A DNA stretch of 64,000 bases from Malania oleifera (GCF_029873635.1 NC_080426.1:51598093-51662092), one strand, 5' to 3'; counted from the stretch's first letter, positions 24,446 through 36,167 are shown. The notes: generated by a model from the letters alone, not told the origin. Numbers and translations are program-made.

Positions 24446-25622
24446 TTAAATCCATTTTTTCTTAGGTCCTAAGGGGTTTGCTTTCATGACAACCCACTCC
24501 ATTTCTTTATCCATGCCTCTGACACCTCTACTTAAACAAATGTATTTAATGTGTCCTTTTTTTCCAATGTATAAGCAAGTTTTATATGCACATGAACGAT
24601 TACACTTATTTGCTCTACTTCTAATTGATGAGGCATGGAAATGAGATTTATAAGATGAACCCCTTTTGAACGATTTACTTCTTTTACCTCCTAAGGGTTG
24701 ATTTCGGTTATCTCTTTCAGTTGTGGGTTTGAAAATCATTTCATAATAGTCTTCAATTTTTTTGTTCAAGCAAATGATTTTCAAGACCTTCTTAATCTTT
24801 TTCTTCTCAAGGATAGCATGATGTTCCTTTAATTCTTTTAATCGTTTAGCTATCCCCTTATTTTTATTTATCAAAAGTGTTTTCTATTTATTCATCCTAC
24901 CTAGAAGCTTATGTATTTTTGTAAAAGAATTTTCTAGTTTTTCACATGAAGGAATGCTTTCATTTATCAATTCAGCATATGATTCATCATAAGATATATC
25001 ATAGTTATTATATGAATCATTGCATGCAATGTCAACAGTATAATCATAATTTTCAACAGATGATTCAATGCATAATATATTCTCGTACTCTACATGAGAA
25101 TCATCATGTGCATCAATGAAAAAACTATCACAATATTCAATAGATGATTCAGCATGAAGCAACACAACATTCAACACAAGAACCATCCATCAAGCTAGAG
25201 AGAGAATCATATACCTCTTGTTCTGTTTTTGCACTATCCTCATGATTTTCCACTTCCTGATCATTTAAGCAAGACATTATCGAAGTGATGGTCTCCTTCT
25301 CCTGGGTCTCTCCATATATCCTTTCGAGTTCGTCCCAAATATCCTTTACACTAGAACATGCCATAATCTCATGAAAAATATTAGTCTCTAAAGCATGGTA
25401 AAATAACTTCATAGCATATGAATTTGCATGCAATAAATTTATATCATTTTCATTACTTGGCATACAAATTTCATTCACAATCATCTGCCAGGCCTTCCAG
25501 TTCATATATTTTATGAAAAAACTCATTCTAATTTTCCAGTGGGTGAAATTTTCACCACAAAATATAGGAGGGCAAGTAGGTGATTTTCCCTCACTAAATG
25601 GGGATACACCAATGTGAGTCAT
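24446..25622 (-). pseudogene. Decayed gag of the second pol-less element
   Basis: The ATG at 25,622 opens MTHIGVSPFSEGKSPTCPP, followed by IFCGENFTHWKIRMSFF and IMACSSVKDIWDELERIYG, the same gag type as at 5,499-6,714. The frame breaks near 25,149 and again near 24,880. The zinc knuckle has decayed: CLYIGKKGHIKYIC keeps C, H and C but has Ile in place of the second Cys. RNA binding by the knuckle would be lost. Confidence 0.8.
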
Positions 25623-25676
25623 CTCAATCTTTTAGCAAAAACGTTTAAGTCAATACTATGAGGCTTTGATACTAAT

Positions 25677-27730
25677 TGTTAGCTTTGGTGTATTCCCAAG
25701 AGGGGGGTGAATTGAAATTTTAAAATTTTATCTCCTAGGTTAAACTATTTAGTAGCAGTATACACACAACCTAGGGTCTGTCTATGCAATTTTCAAATCT
25801 GCTGATAAATATAATGTGGAAATTAAATCATACATCGCATTCACACTATAACATACATGTGCAGGAATATAAATTGCAGAAATATAAACAGTGCACACAT
25901 GATATGTTATCGAGGTTCGACCAATACTGCCTACGTCCCCGCTCTAGCTTACAAGCTTGAAGATTCCACTAATGCTCACTTAACGGGTGGAGCGGCACCG
26001 GTTACAATCAGGTCAATTAGCACAGAGCAGACCTCAACCTTTATAACCAAGTCAATTAGCGGGCTGACGTCAACCTACACCTTTTTAGGATGGTACACCT
26101 AGCTTTCCTAACTGGATCTAAGTCAATCTGGTACTATTCAACAAGATTAGTCTCCCTCTTTAGGCCCACGCCTAGAATACAACAGATGTAAAATTTTACA
26201 TACAAACAAACTCTTCTTACATAAGAAGATATGTACCACTACGCACAATGTAATCAATGCACCTCAAGAATGTATGAACTATAAGCTCAGTGCTCTACGT
26301 GTGAAATCAACACCCAAGGTTATGTCTATAAACAATCAAGCACAAGAGTGTATCAATAAGCTAATATTTGAAACTTTGTATAAAAAATATTTCTCAATAA
26401 CAATCTAGGGTTTCAAAGATTTTTAGCAAGTATAATCAAACAATCTCAACTAATATTTTCTCAAGATCCTAGCACAAGAGATGTTTGAAAATATGCTTGT
26501 GAAAATATTTTTGCACACAAAAATATAAGCCCAATGAGTTTTACAATAACAATGTAAAGACTCACTTAATTATAAAATTTTTCCCACACCCAGATTTATT
26601 AAATAAAATCGGGGGAAAAATCTTTTCTTTACTCTCACTTTGAAAATCAAATAACAATGAATATGTCGAGAGTATCTAGCAACAACAAACAATAAATAAA
26701 CACTCACAAAGTAAGATTTCTCAAAGGAATGAAAGTATTTGAGTGTTATGGGGTTAGAATGAACAAATAGGATTTAGGAAATTTGAGAGAGTTTTTAGTT
26801 AATCCTATTTGCTAATCACCACTAATCTAAGCAAATGAGTCCCTATATATAGAGAGAGGCCAAATTATGACCATTGGGGACTTTATGGGTATTATTAAAA
26901 AATATTAAAAACTAGTTAAAAGTTTTAACCTTGTTTAAGTATTTTTAACCCCGATAAAATATAAAGCAACCCAAGAGGTTTCGGGTGGCTGAACTTTCAT
27001 TCGATCGCCCGAATAGACTCAGCTCTAAAAAGCATTTTAAAAAGTTTGGTCACTCGAGTCTAGGTTCGGTTGGCTGAACAAAAGTCAGAAACATTATGTC
27101 CACGATTTAGGCGCTCGAAGCTAAGTTCGGTAGCCCAAGGCCTCTTTGAGTGTAGAGGTTTGGTCGCCCAGGTTGGTGAAAAGTGCTCTGACAGTAGTTT
27201 GGTCACCCAGAGACGATACGCTCATTTCTAGTTCGGTCACCCGAAACCAGGTCAACCAGATAACCTCTTAACGGTTTGGGCGCCCAAGGTGTTTTGAACA
27301 CCTAGGATTCGGTCGCCCGAATCCTTATGATTTTTATCCTTTAAGTTCAATTTTAAACCAACTGATTCACCTGATTATGTAAGTGATATGGGAACTGTTT
27401 GTGCATTTGTTTAGAGACTAAAGGTTTTTGTATCCTACTAGAAAAATTCGGCCTCAGTCGAATCCCTAAGGTTTCTTTAAGGTATTGAGCTTATAATCCT
27501 ATGTGCTTGATATGCAGATTATTACAAACCTTGGATGATTATTATTATAGACCCAGCGAAATGAAATATAGATTACAACAATTAAAAATATTTCAGGTCT
27601 TCATTTTCCTCAAGTTGCCATGTGCCGTCAATATGATCTTCCTAATATGGTCCTGCATACAAACTTGGCAAACATTAAATATCGGAGTATTTGTCATAAT
27701 CAAAACAGGATATGACCCATGGGGTCAACA
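25677..27730 (-). repeat. 5' LTR of the second pol-less element (2,054 bp)
   Basis: On the plus strand it runs from TGTTAGCTTTGGTGTATTCC to CCCATGGGGTCAACA. TATATATA lies near 26,845, with a palindromic motif array at 26,990-27,330. The block GCTCACTTAACGGGTGGAGC near 25,975 is shared with the other LTRs of this group. The right edge directly abuts the left end of the Mutator-like element. Confidence 0.85.
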
Positions 27731-27837
27731 TAGTACCTAAACTTGGAGAGTTTTTTCTTGATTTATTCTTTTTTTTTAAATGTATTAAATAATACCCTAT
27801 TCTGGGAAGTATTTTCCAGAATGACTCTGACGTAATC

Positions 27838-27923
27838 TCGCTACTTGGAGTAGCGATATTTGCTTGCCATGCTTCAAGACCAGATTGGGGCTGCCATTTA
27901 AACCTCGCTACTCCAAGTAGCGA
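27838..27923. repeat. Pair of self-complementary 19-mers inside the left MULE end
   Basis: TCGCTACTTGGAGTAGCGA at 27,838-27,856 and its exact reverse complement TCGCTACTCCAAGTAGCGA at 27,905-27,923. Each alone forms an 8-bp stem with a 3-base loop, and the two can also pair with each other across a 48-base spacer. Confidence 0.85.
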
Positions 27924-28979
27924 AATTTTCTGTGCATAAGGAATTTTTGGTTTTACCCTTATTTATTTATTCTTTATAATAATGATTAATTAAATTATTG
28001 GAGGGAAGAATCATTTATTAATTTAAATTTTCACATAAAATAAATTACATTTTGTAATTTAGTTAAAAATATTATTTTTGTCATAAATTAATATAACAGT
28101 CATACATTATAAATATACACTGATTATATTTAATTAAATAGGGAAATCTTCTATTATTTGATTGAGTAGGAAATATTTAAATATTAATTTAAAATAATTA
28201 TTTTTGAAATTGTTAATCAATTAGAGAGACTAATTAATTGATAACAGCAACCTGAGTTTAGGCCCTATTTAGAAAATGAAAAATGGGGAAAAAAAAAGTA
28301 AAAGAAATATAAAAGAATTTAATTTTTCATATTTCATATTAAGAAAATTGAGGAAAAAAAAGTATAGCAAAACAATGCATGAAAATATAACTTTAGAAAT
28401 GATCAACATTTGAGTTTTCTAAATTATTAATCATATAAAATAAGTAATCATTTTTTAATCATATATGATGTAAAGGAAAAAAAAAAAACAAATGAACATA
28501 CTTTTTCTTAAATTTTTTTTTTCAGTGATTTCCTTTTCTTTTTTAATACAAAATCTTTCATTGAAATGAATCTTAAAACATACCCTTGTACTGGAGATCA
28601 ACGAGCTCAATTCGAAAAAGGAAAACTCGATTCCACAATAAATGACAATTACTTGGGCTGATTTGATAGTCAAATAGGCACCCTTTTGAAATGCTCCTTC
28701 AACAACCTCGTGGGGAGGGAATCTTCTTGCAAGTCATTTCACCACCTTTTCCACGAAAAAAAAAAAAAAACCCACCAAGAAATGAACCCTAATACACACC
28801 AATTCGTATTACGGAACAAGTCTACTAAGTTTCTCAAAATAATAAAATAAAAACAGCAGAGCCAATGCAGACACCGATCAGAAGAGAAATCAGAACCACA
28901 AAACCCTCCCAACACAACTAAAAAGCAAAGATAAAAGCTCGAGAGAAATCGGCAGATGTAGAAACGAAATTAGCAGCAA

Positions 28980-29214
28980 AAGAGAGAGAGAGTGGGAAGT
29001 GATGTAGAGGCCTTCAAGGAGAGATTGGGAAGTGAGATTGAATTCAAGAATGGAGAAGATGGGCTTGTCTGTTGCCCTATATATAGGTGGGCTTTTCTTA
29101 GTGTTACGGGGAGGGTACCTATCCTGAACCTCTTCGGCAGTCTGTTGCCCTATATATAGGTGGGCTTTTCTTAGTGTTACGGGGAGGGTACCTATCCCAA
29201 ACCTCTTCGACAAA
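28980..29214. repeat. 73-bp tandem duplication with palindromic TATA motif
   Basis: A unit starting GTTGCCCTATATATAGGTGG occurs at 29,071 and again at 29,144 (period 73), including GTGTTACGGGGAGGGTACCT. CCTATATATAGG is a perfect palindrome and TATA-like. It lies about 170 bp upstream of the Alfin-like fragment, so it might be captured promoter sequence. That role is inference. Confidence 0.7.
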
Positions 29215-29336
29215 GTTCGATCTATGACCATGGTCGCGGCCTCGACAAACCGCTTTCCGTTCTTCGAATATGCCCAAAAGGTTTCAGCATTCTATCTGAA
29301 TTCAAGCTCTATTAAATCATTTTAATCTCGTATGCC

Positions 29337-29558
29337 ATGGAAATGGCTTCCAGTCCTCGAACTGTAGAAGAGATCTTCAAGGATTATAGCAACAGACGAG
29401 CTGGTCTTGTTCATGCCTTAACCTATAATGTTGATGATTGTTATGGCCTCTGTGATCTAGATAAGGAGAACCTATGTTTGTATGTACAGCCAAATGAAAC
29501 TTAGGAAGTTACTCTTCCAGTAGAGGAAGTTCCACTTCCTGAACCTATGTTTGTTTAG
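29337..29558 (+). pseudogene. Alfin-like (PHD-type histone reader) N-terminal fragment
   Basis: The ATG at 29,337 opens a 55-codon frame, [20 protein letters not shown] then [20 protein letters not shown] and [15 protein letters not shown]. It is stopped by TAG at 29,502 and continues in frame as EVTLPVEEVPLPEPMFV to a second TAG at 29,556. The order [26 protein letters not shown]/stop-EV.LP.EEVP is that of the Alfin (DUF3594) domain at the start of plant Alfin-like proteins, which bind H3K4me3 through a C-terminal PHD finger. Only about 70 of ~240 residues are present and the PHD finger is absent. The first stop falls where family members have Trp (TGG to TAG). It is a non-functional fragment inside the MULE. 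Confidence 0.8.
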
Positions 29559-30195
29559 GGATGGGGTTAGCAAGTCTCAGTTCAACCAGGTTTTGAACAT
29601 TAAGCTGGATCAAATTATAGAGATGTTTGTGCTTATCCAAGTCCTTTTCTTTTACACTTGTTACCCACACTATTTTCTTGGATTAATTTGAAATAGATAT
29701 GTTTTTTTAACAATGTTTCATATGTGTAGGCATGTTGGCTAAGAAAGATAGCCTTCTGGTTTGAAATTTAACTTCATTTGGTACATGCTTGAGCATGCAT
29801 GTTGAGTTTAGTTTTTGGGGGCGGGGGGTGGAAGGGAGATATAGGGTTCAAATTTCAAGAACAAAGTTCATCCCTCTAATTGTTGTCAACCTTCATATAT
29901 GCAGTTGCACTGAAATGCTATGCTCATTTGGCAGTAACTTTCATTCACAATTCATGAAGTTTGACGTCATCTTCTTTTTTGTTTTGTAGTAAGTATGTAG
30001 TTTTTGACCTACTTTGCAGGCATGAATTGTTTTCACATAAACCATGGTATATGTCCAATGAGTTAGTGTATATTTATAACATATGGCTGTTATATTGAGT
30101 TCTTTAATTGTTGTTGACCCAATATTCTATAATATGAATAATAGTAATCTGAGTATTGGAACTCAAATTTTGGTATACATTTAGCGTAGTGTGGG

Positions 30196-30945
30196 CGTCC
30201 AGTATGTTCACAACGTTACATTCACCAGTTTCATATACATCCAATATATCAAATTACTATAAAAATTTCGGTAAAGTCCCCTTTTAAAATTGAGCATATC
30301 CATCCATGCACTTGTTCAAAGAAAATATTTATCCAACACAATTGATACCAGTATGTTCACAATGTTACATTCACCACTTTCATACACACCCAACGTATCA
30401 AATTACTATAAAAAATTCAGCAGAGTCCCTTTAAAAAATTGAGCATATCCATCCATGCACCTGTTCAAATTAAACATTTATCCAACACAATTGATACCAG
30501 TATGTTCACAACGTTACATTCACCGGACCCATACACATCTAACATATCAAATTACTATAAAAATTTTGGCAAAGTCCCCTTTAAAAATTGAGCATATCCA
30601 TCCATGCACCTGTTCAAAGAAAACATTTATCCAACACAATTGATACTAGTATGTTTACAACGTTACATTCACCAATTTCATATACATCCAACCTATCAAA
30701 TTACCATTAAAAATTCAACAGATTCCCCTTTAAAAATTGAGCATATCCATCCATGCACATGTTCAAAGAAAACATTTATCCAACATTATTGATACGAGTA
30801 TGTTTACAACGTTACATTCACCAGTTTCATACACATCCAACCTATCAAATTACTATAAAAATTTCGGCAAAGTCCCCTTTAAAAATTAAGCATATCCATC
30901 CATGCACATGTTCAAAGACAATATTTTTCCAACACAATTCATAAC
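30196..30945. repeat. 149-bp tandem repeat, five copies
   Basis: The landmark CCATGCAC occurs at 30,303, 30,453, 30,602, 30,751 and 30,900, giving a period of 149-150 bp. Each unit contains GTATGTTCACAACGTTACAT and CAAAGTCCCCTTTAAAAATT-like sequence. Short open frames repeated at this period are products of the repeat, not genes. Confidence 0.9.
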
Positions 30946-31189
30946 TAAATTTCATTCACATATATATCCTATGGAAATGAATAAATATTTCTAATTATAG
31001 ATAAATAATACAATGATGCTATTTACAATTGAAAAAAGAAAAAAATATAATAGATGCTTGCCACTTTAAATAATACGATGATCTATACAAATGAAAAAAT
31101 GAACAAATACATAATGTACAAATGAAAGAATGAACAAATACATGTTGTACAAGTGAAATAATATGACGATGATCTCCTACTTGATGTCG

Positions 31190-31800
31190 CAGGGAGGTCG
31201 TCTCTTGTGTTCGGGTGGCTGCCATCTGCATCTGCCATCTCTTGGCTACTCCTCCGCGTCTGGTGTCCGGGCTCATCGATGTGCTCCATGTCTGTCATCT
31301 CCGCCAATCGGTACTTCAGCATCTACATCCATGCGAAGCTGAAGGGGAGCTAACTCATATGAAGTCTCTGGACGAGTCCGAGGTGGCAAAGCGGGTGCAT
31401 CCACCTCCTCTGCATCGAGAGAGTCATCTAGTAGGTATGACGTCTACGGGGTCACGACAAAGTCAGACAGGGCATCCGCCTGTCTACTAGACGAGCCCAC
31501 AATATCGGCAGCTATCACTAGGGCATACGGTGTGGATAGGCTGAACACGAACTCCTCTTGTACAATGGGTGGCGAGGATGCCGGACTCGATGGACGACTG
31601 GAGAAAGCTGTTCGACCTCCTCATATTGGAGTTGGTCAACCTCCTCGTGGTTTTGAGGCCTATCGTGGTATAGGGATCCGTTGCTCGTCTCCGTGGACAA
31701 TGTCCAAACTTGCTCTCGCTAAAATTTGGACATCGGGCTCGAAAGAGAGTATGTCGACCCGATGTAGTATGTCCGCCTGCAGCAAACAAAAAAAGGTGGT
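31190..31800 (-). other. Possible decayed coding remnant within the MULE
   Basis: This patch is more GC-rich than its surroundings. One minus-strand frame reads VDILSFEPDVQILARASLDI and later EEVDAPALPPRTRPETSYEL, with several stops. It lies downstream of the transposase N-terminal region in the same orientation. I do not recognise the family, so a transposon-encoded C-terminal tail is only a guess. Confidence 0.3.
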
Positions 31801-31925
31801 TACCACATTGACATCATAATATAGACGGTAAAAATTACATGTGTGTTAAAATACTTTTACCAGGCTCATGTAGACCACCGCGGTCCTGTCCACAAAGCAT
31901 CGTGTGATGGACCTATACCACATAT

Positions 31926-32249
31926 AATATGGGTCTAGATGAAGCTTCCAAACAAGAAATCAAAACCAAAATAGTAAACTTTGAATCTTAAATAGAGAAG
32001 TGTTTCAAGTAAATTTGAATAATCAATGAAAATACTTGGGATTTTGGGTAAGAAAAATTTACCCCATTCCTACGAGCTTTATACGTCACTTGAACGAACT
32101 CAAACGCCAACGGTCACCTGCTCCACCAACGGCAACCTGCTAGCCTCTGCCGTCCTCCTCCTGCTAGAAGCATGCTCTCTACAACGTTCGTTCGCGAGTA
32201 AAGAGAAGGAGAAAGGCCTGCGTGAATAGTCAAGACAAATCTCGTTAGA
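31926..32249. repeat. ~325-bp direct repeat, copy 1
   Basis: It is nearly identical to 35,425-35,752 (CAAACGCCAACGGTCACCTG, CTACAACGTTCGTTCGCGAG). Copy 2 lies just inside the right terminal repeat, so copy 1 marks an internal duplication or a second nested MULE end. Confidence 0.9.
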
Positions 32250-32259
32250 CAAAGTAGTT

Positions 32260-33110
32260 AGATTTGTCACGTGTATAGTAAGTTCATCCACTGTAGTTAA
32301 ATCTGCAGCATCTACGTCAATATGACCGTACATCGTAGGTTCGTCCATGAACTAGGCGTCGAACGTGGCATCATACGTTTCATGGGAGGGGGGGGGTTCG
32401 CATCATCAAGGAACTCATTTAACCCTTCACTCGTTTCCTGCTCGTACGTGTCTTCATCTTAAAGATTAACATCGTTCGTAATGTTTATTCCCTCGTCCAA
32501 TGCGTTGTTCGCAATGGCGAACAACGAATCTAGACCCTCTATCGAGACTTCTTCATAACCTTCCCGCAGATACATGTAAGGAACAGGTGTTTCGTACGTC
32601 GCCGACTCGAACGACGATCCTGGATATTCATTCAAATACACAGTAGGCATACCGCTGACCTCCGCACTCATATCGATATGAAATGCTTTTTAGGTGTCTT
32701 CCTCCACTTCATCCAAATGCTCGGAAGGCGCCTATGGCTGCCTAGCCGCGGTTACATCCATTTGAGAAATGGTTTCGGCATATAATTGCACAATTAAATA
32801 TGTCAGATGTACACAGTGTGCATTCAACACAATGCACAGACCATAATCATCAGATATGGAAACAACCTCGTAGAAGACTGTATTATTCAACCCTTGCAAA
32901 GGGTATCTTGCGGTCACTCGCAATGCATATTAATATGGATCAATATGCAAATATTTATATATCTTCGTTAACAATTTATTTAATTTACACCTACGGCCAA
33001 TTCGAATTGGTTCAACTGGCGAAATATTATAACTAACACCATCTGCTCCGGTTATAATGTCCCCCCATATACAACAATACCGTCACCGGAGCATTGTTTA
33101 AGTTTCCTGC
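32260..33110 (-). pseudogene. MULE (MuDR-type) transposase N-terminal region, broken
   Basis: Reading the minus strand from about 33,110: GDGIVVYGG, then in another frame ITGADGVSYNISPVEPIRIG, IYKYLHIDPY-stop-YALRVTARYPLQ, TVFYEVVSISDDYGLCIVLN and LTYLIVQLYAE, continuing past stops to MSAEVSGMPTVYLNEYPGSS and SIEGLDSLFAI. This is the layout of the MuDR N-terminal region (a glycine-rich start, a short helical segment ending IDP, RYP, then 'V.DD' and 'LYVE'-like strands). At least three stops and a frame change are present. I did not find the catalytic DDE domain or the SWIM zinc finger. The call is from recognised pattern only. Confidence 0.55.
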
Positions 33111-33229
33111 TATTTAGATCAGCACTCGGGAAAGAAAAAAGACCTACGCAAAACAAAATTATATGTATAAGTGATATGCGTTACTTAAAGTAATCAACAC
33201 TTAATTTCAAAAACATTTTTGCATACATT

Positions 33230-33860
33230 TATTTGTTTTCATCATAGTACATGAGAACTTTTCTAAGAAAAATTCTACCAAAATTTCAAGTATCCACTAT
33301 GATATTGAAACCGATAATGAGTATGAAAATATGAAAATGATTATGCAATGGTTTCACCAGTGACGGTCATAGCTTCTTTAAACTAGAGATTAGGCTTCTA
33401 ATGCCCGGTTACAGGTATCCGCTATGATTTTGAAACCGATAATGAGTATAAAAATATGTTCTTATGTGTTCATGAGCATGCGATCTTACCTATATGTTTC
33501 ACTCATCATTTAAAAAACATTTTTGCATGTATTTAATTATTTTCATCTGAGTACATGGCTACTTTTTTGGGAAAAGTTCTATCGAAATTTCGATAGCATG
33601 TTGTATGTAATTTGAACATTTGTCCATTTTTACCATGTCCCTGAAATGTTTGCAAGCAATGTAATAATTGATTCTAAGTATACGAGAACCTATAATATCT
33701 ACCAGCATGCAATTCACATCACTGCATCAGCCATGCAGGAGGCATTCAGATCAAATTGTCACCTGATTTACAAATCAAATTGCAATAAACTAGTAAGTGA
33801 CAAAAAAAAAAGTTATATGACATCACCACATTTTGTTGCTAATCTACATTTGTATCAGTA
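33230..33860. repeat. Third copy of the retrotransposon non-coding blocks, inside the MULE
   Basis: CTATCGAAATTTCGATAGCA (about 33,579) and GCCATGCAGGAGGCATTCAG (about 33,731) correspond to the blocks at 2,890-3,110 and 22,950-23,160. A local duplication also occurs: CTATGATATTGAAACCGATA near 33,299 and CTATGATTTTGAAACCGATA near 33,422. Confidence 0.65.
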
Positions 33861-33869
33861 AACAATTTT

Positions 33870-34981
33870 AAATTTACATGTTTAGATAAAGTTACATTAT
33901 ATACGTTACACTTTTTTTTTTTTATTGTTTGATAACTTAACACTATTATGTGTATTAAATTTTGTTAAAGCATTATTTCAAAATTTTTGATATAACATTA
34001 AATTTGTAAGTCATTTTTAATTTTTACTTTATGCATCATTTTAACAATTATTTATTTAATTTATTTTTAATATTACTTAATATATAATGTTTTTTCTTTT
34101 TCTTATGCATTTTTTACAAATTTACAATAAATATCCCCATTTACGATTATATTAATCTTACGTTTTTTTTCTTATTTTTTACACTTATTCATTTTATATA
34201 TGCTAATTATAATGTTATTCTTATTTTTGAAATATATATTTTCACTGCATATACACAATTAATTGTAATGTTTTTTCAGGTCATATTATTAACAAATTAA
34301 CATCATATTGAGCGTCAATTGCATTTCAATTTCTTCTTTTACATTTTATCACAAGTACGATGTTCAGATATTTAATTTTATGCTATTTTTATTATCATAT
34401 ATTCATCATTCACATTTATTTATTAAATTGCGTAGTTCTTCATATTATTTATAATATTATTACGTTTCATTGAATATTATTACTTAATTGCATCACATTG
34501 TTACACTTACATATGCACTCATTCAACATATTTATTTTATCTATTCATATTTATTGACTGATTTTCTACATTCTAAACAGTTATTTTTAGTATAATTTTT
34601 ATTTCTTTACTTTCACACTACTTCAAGTACATTTTCATTTTTTTTTTCACAATTATTACATTACTAATTATTCATGTGTTATGTTCATTCAAATATCTTT
34701 GTGGTTGATCAACTTAATATCGTTTCGTAATTTGACAACAGTATCATAAGCATATTTATGCTTTCATTTCTAAAATATTTTTTAATAGCATTTATAAAAC
34801 TATATTATCTTCACCATTTAATTATTATTTTTTCTCATTATTTAGTTTAGGTAATCAATATTTGATAATTGTTTTATACATTACACAATACAAAGCAATA
34901 TAAATTAAATTGAGTTATAAAACCTACATTACACAAGTAATACAATATCACTGAATTTATCAAAGTATATTGTCACTGAAA

Positions 34982-35028
<47 letters not shown>

Positions 35029-35420
35029 GTGTATACCAAATGTGATCTGAATCAAATAACCCCATCACAAATAATAAATAATCTATGATTTGTAAGCATA
35101 ATTTTTTTTTTACCAAATGTGATTTCATAGCATAATAACTGAAATTATTTTTGAAATTATAATGACAGAAAAAATTAAATATTTAATAACTAAACATACA
35201 AGTATAAATTTATTGTAAAAACATTCCTTAAATTATAAATATTTCTTGATACATTAAGTGGTGCAAGATTGAACTATTAAAGATATGCAAATGCACAAGA
35301 ATGTTATAGTGCGATTTTTTAGGTATAAATTTATAAACACCGCTTGCAGACAGTAGTCTTAGGCTTCTTTTTTTTTTTGTAATATAATAAAATATAAAAA
35401 ATTAAATAAATGTCTTACCT
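33870..35420. other. AT-rich, gene-free stretch with (TG)n microsatellite
   Basis: No coding sequence. It is very A/T-rich, with a (TG)n run of about 18 units at 34,985-35,021. It lies in the MULE interior. Confidence 0.6.
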
Positions 35421-35424
35421 CAAT

Positions 35425-35752
35425 GGGGTTCTAGATGCAGCTTCCAAACAAGAAATCAAAACCAAAATAGTAAACTTTGAATCTTGAATAGAGAAGTGTT
35501 TCAAGTAAATTTAAATAATCAATGAAAATATTTGGGATTTTGGGTAAGAAAAACATACCCCATTCCTATGAGTATGTCACTTGATCGAACTCAAACGCCA
35601 ACGGTCACCTGCTCCACCAACGGCAACCTGCTAGCCTCTGCCGTCCTCCTCCTGCTAGAAGCATGCTCTCTACAACGTTCGTTCGCGAGTAAAGAGAAGG
35701 AGAAAGGCCTGCGTGAATAGTCAAGACAAATCTTGTTAAACAAAGTAGTGAG
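35425..35752. repeat. ~325-bp direct repeat, copy 2
   Basis: Partner of 31,926-32,249, and located about 110 bp inside the right MULE terminal repeat. Confidence 0.9.
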
Positions 35753-35897
35753 ATTTGCCACGCGTAAGACAACGAACAACTGTTCCATTATTCAAGAAAA
35801 TATAGTGAGATTTGCCTTGACATGTGTCAACACCTAAGTGTCTGGTCCCTTTAAATTTATGTCAGAGTCATTCTGGAAAATATTTCCCAGAATAGGG

Positions 35898-36167
35898 TGT
35901 TAGATTACCATTTTACCTAAAAGCTTAAACTGTTAGGTTGTAGGCCAACAATGTATATCAAGCTCTAACACTCCCCCGCACGTGCAATCCGATAACACGT
36001 GGAGAGATAAACAAATGGCAAATAATGCCACAAAATAAAGACGGACGACATGATTAGAACTCAGAACCTCCTGCTAACCAGAGCTCTAATACCATATTAG
36101 ATTACCACTTTACCTAAAAGTTTAAATTGTTAGGTTTTGGGCTAACAATGTATATCAAACTTTAACA
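35898..36167 (-). mobile_element. TRIM (terminal-repeat retrotransposon in miniature), 270 bp
   Basis: Two 73-bp terminal direct repeats, 35,898-35,970 and 36,095-36,167, have TG...CA ends (one end decayed to TA). Beside the right copy the minus strand reads TGGTATTAGAGCTCTG, a primer-binding site for initiator Met-tRNA. Beside the left copy is a purine tract (plus strand CTCCCCC). The flanks TAGGG and TATGG differ at one base and fit a 5-bp target duplication. The ~124-bp interior is non-coding. Removing it restores the right terminal repeat of the MULE. Confidence 0.85.

Larger units (their letters stand above)
20320..27730 (-). mobile_element. Second pol-less SIRE-like LTR retrotransposon, minus strand
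   Basis: LTRs are at 20,320-21,496 (truncated) and 25,677-27,730 (2,054 bp); they match from TTTTTCCCACACCC onward. The left LTR is followed by a polypurine tract (plus strand ATCTCCCCCTTTTTG, 21,497-21,511). The right LTR is flanked by a decayed primer-binding site (minus strand TTAGTATCAAAGCC). The 4.2 kb interior has a broken gag but no other recognisable protein. LTR end sequence, tract and internal blocks show it is a diverged relative of the 1-8,707 element. Confidence 0.8.

Noticed and set aside
30455-30944. Three similar ~62-codon open frames in a row, suggesting a gene family
   Set aside because: They recur at the 149-bp period of the tandem repeat and are by-products of it.
30196-30945. 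CRISPR-like regular repeat array
   Set aside because: Units are 149 bp head-to-tail without unique spacers, in plant nuclear DNA.
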